From: Candidatus Zhuqueibacterota bacterium 4484_87
GTDB taxonomy: Bacteria > Zhuqueibacterota > Zhuqueibacteria > Thermofontimicrobiales > Thermofontimicrobiaceae
Assembly: GCA_002085355.1 (NCBI GenBank)
Contig: NATN01000064.1
Span: 1-9,788, forward strand
Direction: 5' to 3'
Length of the DNA stretch: 9,788 bases
The notes under the pieces: generated by a model
Databases searched by the model: none
What the model saw: only the letters and a program-made list of their open reading frames with translations
What the model was told of the DNA's origin: nothing
Position numbers and translations under genes: made by a program
Part shown: positions 6,888 through 9,788 of the stretch, in pieces
How the letters are laid out: the number at the start of each line of letters is the position of its first letter
How positions within the stretch are numbered: position 1 is the first letter of the stretch

Positions 6888-6905
6888 CAAAAGCGCTTCC
6901 CGTCC

Positions 6906-7583
6906 TCACTTTTTTTTCTTTTCCCAGAGTTGAGCGATTAAATTAACTTGCTGCTCAATGGTCAATCCGGTCGTATCGACTTCGATTGCGTCTTCAGCTT
7001 TTACCAGCGGGCTGTGGTCGCGCAGGCTGTCAGCTTCATCTCTTTTTTTCAGATCCGCCATCATCTCCTGCAATCTGGCAGCACTATCGGTCTCTCTCAT
7101 TCTTCGCCGGGCTCTTTCCTCAATGGATGCGACGAGAAAAATTTTCAATTTCGCATCTGGAAAAACCACGGTTCCGACATCTCTCCCTTCCGCAACAACG
7201 CTTCCCGTCTCGGCAAATTCCCGCTGCAACTGCACCATGCGTTCGCGAACGGCTCCTTTTGCTGCAACGCGGGCAACATTTCTCGAAACTTCAGCGGAAC
7301 GGATTTCCCGAGACACGTCTTCTCCATCAAGCAGGACGTGCAACTTTCCGTCCCGGTTTGACAAACGGACAGATGTATTATCAACCAGCCTTTTCAGCGC
7401 ATCTTCATCGTCAAGGTCAATCCCTTGACGCATCGCTTTTAACGTTAAGGCGCGATACATGGCGCCTGTATCTAAAAATAAAAATCCTAACTTTCGCGCT
7501 AAAATCTTGGCAGTCGTGCTTTTCCCTGATCCGGCCGGTCCGTCAATGGCAATTACATCTGCTTTATTGCTGTTTTTGTTCAT
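6906..7583 (-). CDS. cmk: Cytidylate (CMP/dCMP) kinase
   Basis: Transfers phosphate from ATP to CMP or dCMP in pyrimidine nucleotide salvage, in the cytoplasm. The 225 residues match the usual bacterial length. Visible motifs: the P-loop GPAGSGKST (15-23), LDTGAMYRA (38-45) for nucleotide binding, the inserted CMP-binding domain at about 65-140 with RNVARVAAKGAVRERMVQLQ, the strongly conserved AEGRDVGTVVFPDA (131-144), and the lid/C-terminal RDEADSLRDHSPLVKAEDAI followed by VDTTG. The ATG at 7583 overlaps the last 20 bases of rluB, and no clear Shine-Dalgarno sequence precedes it (only GAAAAAATTAATAA). Ribosomes finishing rluB may therefore restart here; that coupling is inferred. The C-terminus ends in four lysines. 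The grouping of cmk with ispH and rpsA is widespread in bacteria. Confidence 0.96.
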   Translation of the reverse strand: MNKNSNKADVIAIDGPAGSGKSTTAKILARKLGFLFLDTGAMYRALTLKAMRQGIDLDDEDALKRLVDNTSVRLSNRDGKLHVLLDGEDVSREIRSAEVSRNVARVAAKGAVRERMVQLQREFAETGSVVAEGRDVGTVVFPDAKLKIFLVASIEERARRRMRETDSAARLQEMMADLKKRDEADSLRDHSPLVKAEDAIEVDTTGLTIEQQVNLIAQLWEKKKK

Positions 7584-8286
7584 TTATTAATTTTTTCAAT
7601 TCTGCTATTTCATTCTTTGTCAGAAATCGGTATTCGCCGGGTCTCAGTTTATTGACTTTCAGCGAGGCGAATTGAACCCGTTTCAACCGCCGCACGCGAT
7701 TGCCGACCGCTTCAAAAATGCGCCGCACTTCGCGATTCCTGCCTTCGCCCAAAATAAGTTCCACCTTTGTTCGCTCCTGGTTCAACACACGAATTGCCAG
7801 GGGAGTAGCGATCCCGTCTTCAAGCTTAATCCCTGCAGCAACCCTTTTAACGTCCCGCGCTGGAATAGGTTTCATCAGCGAAACATGATAAATCTTTTCT
7901 ATCCCGAACTTCGGATGCGTTAAACCATAAGCCAAATCGCCGTCATTTGTCAAAAGCAATGCACCGGAAGAATCTCTGTCCAGCCTGCCCACGGGAAAAA
8001 GTCGCCCTTCACCGGGCACTAAATCCAGAACGGTTTTTCTGCCGCGCTCGTCCGAAGCTGTCGATACGACGCCGCGCGGTTTATGCAACAAAATGTACTT
8101 TTTTCGCTGAGGCGACGCTATGAGCTTCCCGTCAATGCGCACTTCATCTTTTTCATCGTCAATGACAATGCCGGGAACGACGATTTTATTATTCACTGTT
8201 ACCTTGCCCGCTTGAATCATTTCATCGCATTTGCGGCGAGAAGCGATTCCGCGTTCAGCAAGGAATTTATTCAGTCTCTTTTTCAT
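7564..8286 (-). CDS. rluB: Ribosomal pseudouridine synthase, RsuA/RluB/E/F family (probable RluB, 23S rRNA)
   Basis: Converts a uridine of rRNA to pseudouridine. In the 240-residue form, an S4 RNA-binding domain (about 2-48, KRLNKFLAERGIASRRKCDEMI) is followed by the catalytic domain with VGRLDRDSSGALLLTNDG, where D103 in GRLD is the expected nucleophile. Further family segments are KIYHVSL, GRNREVRRIFEAVG and the closing LRPGEYRFLT. The S4 domain and gene context next to scpAB favour RluB (U2605 of 23S rRNA, E. coli numbering) over RsuA, but the exact target cannot be read from sequence. I place the start at ATG 8286, where homology begins. A longer frame to 8343 would add a basic 19-residue leader that is only the out-of-frame reading of the acidic scpB tail. 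The start overlaps scpB by 20 bases, with a weak GGTGA site; the end overlaps cmk by 20. Confidence 0.9.
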   Translation of the reverse strand: MKKRLNKFLAERGIASRRKCDEMIQAGKVTVNNKIVVPGIVIDDEKDEVRIDGKLIASPQRKKYILLHKPRGVVSTASDERGRKTVLDLVPGEGRLFPVGRLDRDSSGALLLTNDGDLAYGLTHPKFGIEKIYHVSLMKPIPARDVKRVAAGIKLEDGIATPLAIRVLNQERTKVELILGEGRNREVRRIFEAVGNRVRRLKRVQFASLKVNKLRPGEYRFLTKNEIAELKKLINEQKQQ

Positions 8287-8956
8287 CGGATTCACCCGAA
8301 CTTTCCGGCTGCTCTTCCTGGTCATCAGGCTCTTCTTCGCCATCGAGAATCGACATCTGTTCCGTTATTTTCTCATCGATCTCTTCCGATTCAGGCAATT
8401 CCAGCGGCAATTCCTCTTGAGCGCTGCCAAGTAATTCTTCGATTTCTTTTGGTTTGGGCAATTCCGAAATATCATTTATGCCAAAATGCTGCAAAAATTC
8501 ATGAGTCGTGGTGTACAAAAGTGCGTGTCCCACAGTTTCTGCCCGGCCTGATATTTGAATCAAATTTCTCTCCAACAACGTCCTCACCACGCCATCGGAA
8601 TTAACACCGCGAATCAAATCAATTTCAGGTCGGCTGATGGGTTGTTTGAAGGCAATAATTGCCAACGTTTCCAACGCTGCTTTTGACAATCGCCCGCGGC
8701 TGCGGCCCTTGTAATATTTTTTTATGTAATGCGCATATTCAGGACGGGTGACAAATTGAAAACCGCCGGCTATACGTTGAATACGAAAAGCATGATTTTG
8801 CTGTTCATATTCCTGATTCAATTCTTCAATCACTCGTTGTACCTGCGAGGGCGATAATTCCTCGATTACCGAATGAATTCGGCTTTCCGTTATCGGACTA
8901 TCCGACGCGAAAATCAATGCTTCCACCGCAGGTTTTATTTTAGAAAAATCAATCAC
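8267..8956 (-). CDS. scpB: Segregation and condensation protein B
   Basis: Binds the kleisin ScpA as a dimer and, with SMC, compacts the chromosome near the origin. The first 165 of 229 residues are two winged-helix domains: AVEALIFASDSPIT at the start, FRIQRIAGGFQFVTRPEY (58-75), and the hallmark LSKAALETLAIIAFKQPISRPEID (90-113) with RGVNSDGVVRTLLERNLI. Residues about 166-229 form a strongly acidic, Pro- and Glu-rich tail, longer than in compact ScpB proteins, and likely disordered. The start is GTG at 8956 inside the end of scpA: GTGATTGA holds the scpB start and the scpA TGA stop, an 8-base overlap that suggests coupled translation and balanced output of the two partners. Homology begins at once (IDFSKIKPAVEALIFAS), leaving no room for a later start. 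Confidence 0.95.
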   Translation of the reverse strand: MIDFSKIKPAVEALIFASDSPITESRIHSVIEELSPSQVQRVIEELNQEYEQQNHAFRIQRIAGGFQFVTRPEYAHYIKKYYKGRSRGRLSKAALETLAIIAFKQPISRPEIDLIRGVNSDGVVRTLLERNLIQISGRAETVGHALLYTTTHEFLQHFGINDISELPKPKEIEELLGSAQEELPLELPESEEIDEKITEQMSILDGEEEPDDQEEQPESSGESDEKETE

Positions 8957-9668
8957 CCTTCCTCGCTATCCAAATTTCTCCAAAAGGAACCGATTGTCTG
9001 ATAATTATCGTGCCGCGCCGTACCAATTCCAGCAGCGCCAAAAAAGTGACTACAACATGCAACCGGTCGTTCAACTTCATCATCAAATTGTAAAATGCCA
9101 CCGATTTTTCTTCTGCTAATTGATCTAACACATAGTCGATCTGCTCCTCGATGGTGATTTTTACATCTTCCACTTCGTGGTATGTCACTTTGGGGAGCCG
9201 ATCCAAAACTTGTTTGAATGTGGAAATCAACGTGAACAGGTTGACATTTTCACCCAGTTCAATATCCTCGTCCTCTGACGGCTCAATTTCCTCCAAATAG
9301 CCGCGATTATACAACAGACTGCGCCGCTCTTCAAAATCAGAGAGTTTAAACGCAACCTCTTTGAAACGCTTGTATTCCAGCAACCGCGTCACTAATTCCA
9401 GTCGCGGATCCACGATGTCTTCGTCATCTTCGGGCTCGGGTCTCGGCAGCAACATTTTGGCTTTGATGCGAATCAGCGTCGCAGCCAACAAAATGAACTC
9501 GCTTGCACCCTCCAAATCCAGAAGCTGCATGATTTCCACGTATTCCAGATATTGGCGCGTTATATCCGCCATCGGAATATCGTAAATATCAACTTCACTT
9601 TTTTTTATCAAAAACAACAGAAGATCCAGCGGACCTTCAAAATTTTTTAATTTAACGCGATATGCCAT
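8949..9668 (-). CDS. scpA: Segregation and condensation protein A (kleisin)
   Basis: Kleisin subunit that bridges the SMC heads and recruits ScpB in the bacterial condensin. The 239 residues are of normal length. The N-terminal helical domain is typical: LKNFEGPLDLLLFLIKKSEVDIYDIPMADIT (7-37), then ASEFILLAATLIRIKAKMLLPRP (55-77). An acidic middle (about 79-140) contains the ScpB-binding region. A C-terminal winged helix (about 195-239, VVVTFLALLELVRRGTIII) contacts the SMC head. The ATG at 9668 follows the trpS stop by two bases, with GGA five bases upstream as a weak ribosome site. The next gene, scpB, overlaps by 8 bases. No smc gene lies in the window; it is usually elsewhere. Confidence 0.96.
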   Translation of the reverse strand: MAYRVKLKNFEGPLDLLLFLIKKSEVDIYDIPMADITRQYLEYVEIMQLLDLEGASEFILLAATLIRIKAKMLLPRPEPEDDEDIVDPRLELVTRLLEYKRFKEVAFKLSDFEERRSLLYNRGYLEEIEPSEDEDIELGENVNLFTLISTFKQVLDRLPKVTYHEVEDVKITIEEQIDYVLDQLAEEKSVAFYNLMMKLNDRLHVVVTFLALLELVRRGTIIIRQSVPFGEIWIARKGD

Positions 9669-9670
9669 TA

Positions 9671-9787
9671 TTATCCAATTTTCATCGCTTGGTGAACCCG
9701 ATCCATGGTTTCAGCCGCGACTTTTTTCGCGCGCGCTGTGCCATCTGCAATGATGTCGCGCACTTCGTCTTCATGCTGCTCAAAATA
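9671..9787 (-). CDS. trpS: Tryptophanyl-tRNA synthetase (C-terminal 38 residues only)
   Basis: Only the end of the gene is in the window. The readable part, YFEQHEDEVRDIIADGTARA and onward to a TAA at 9671-9673, matches the C-terminal helices of class I tryptophanyl-tRNA synthetases, where an I-x-A/D-G segment precedes an AKKVAAETMDRV-like helix ending in RVHQAMKIG. The catalytic HIGH and KMSKS motifs lie outside. The stop is two bases before the scpA start, and a trpS-scpA-scpB order is seen in many bacteria, which adds support. The call rests on a short tail, so it is less certain than its neighbours. Confidence 0.8.
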   Translation of the reverse strand, partial: YFEQHEDEVRDIIADGTARAKKVAAETMDRVHQAMKIG

Positions 9788-9788
9788 G

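Noticed and set aside
6888..6890. TTG start for ispH one codon upstream of the ATG
   Set aside because: The adjacent ATG at 6887 is the stronger start codon with suitable spacing; the difference is a single residue.
6986..7675. 229-codon open frame on the plus strand
   Set aside because: It is antisense to cmk and the end of rluB, both clear family members. The product is Arg/Gln/Ser-rich without a motif, typical of a shadow frame.

Overview
All genes in this 9.8 kb window lie on the minus strand, so transcription runs from high to low coordinates. The content is mostly bacterial housekeeping. The kleisin/ScpB pair, an S1 protein with six S1 domains, a MtaB-type tRNA methylthiotransferase and an IspH (MEP-pathway) enzyme mark it as bacterial chromosome. 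The genes have moderate GC and the intergenic DNA is clearly AT-rich. The order trpS-scpA-scpB-rluB-cmk-ispH-rpsA would suit the FCB/Calditrichota/KSB1-like part of the tree, but this is a weak guess from gene order and protein style. No marker in the window settles the lineage.

Right part (9788 down to 3781): a tight run of seven genes in one direction. It begins with the last 38 residues of tryptophanyl-tRNA synthetase, followed by scpA, scpB, rluB, cmk, ispH and rpsA. Gaps are at most 29 bases. Three junctions overlap (scpA/scpB by 8 bases, scpB/rluB by 20, rluB/cmk by 20), which suggests one transcript with translational coupling. The genes cover chromosome condensation (ScpAB), rRNA pseudouridylation (RluB), CMP/dCMP phosphorylation (Cmk), isoprenoid precursor synthesis (IspH) and translation initiation (S1). 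A strong intrinsic terminator at 3717-3760 closes this run.

Middle (3701 down to 2264): mtaB begins only 15 bases after the end of that terminator's T-tract. It is followed by its own intrinsic terminator at 2264-2291. No promoter for mtaB was found between the rpsA stop and its start.

Left part (2263 down to 1): about 460 bases of AT-rich DNA without a gene, holding a 15-bp perfect inverted repeat. Next come a TetR-family repressor starting at TTG and the N-terminal 346 residues of an MMPL/HAE3-type RND exporter that runs off the window. A 25-bp element, 22/25 identical between its two copies, lies directly upstream of the ribosome binding site of both the repressor gene and the exporter gene. 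It is the best candidate operator for the TetR protein and the most interesting regulatory signal here.

I found no CRISPR array, tRNA, rRNA, insertion sequence or phage gene, and no convincing undescribed multi-gene system. The points most worth checking are the paired operators, the histone-H1-like tail on S1, the terminator squeezed between rpsA and mtaB, and the unusual cluster-binding and substrate motifs of IspH.
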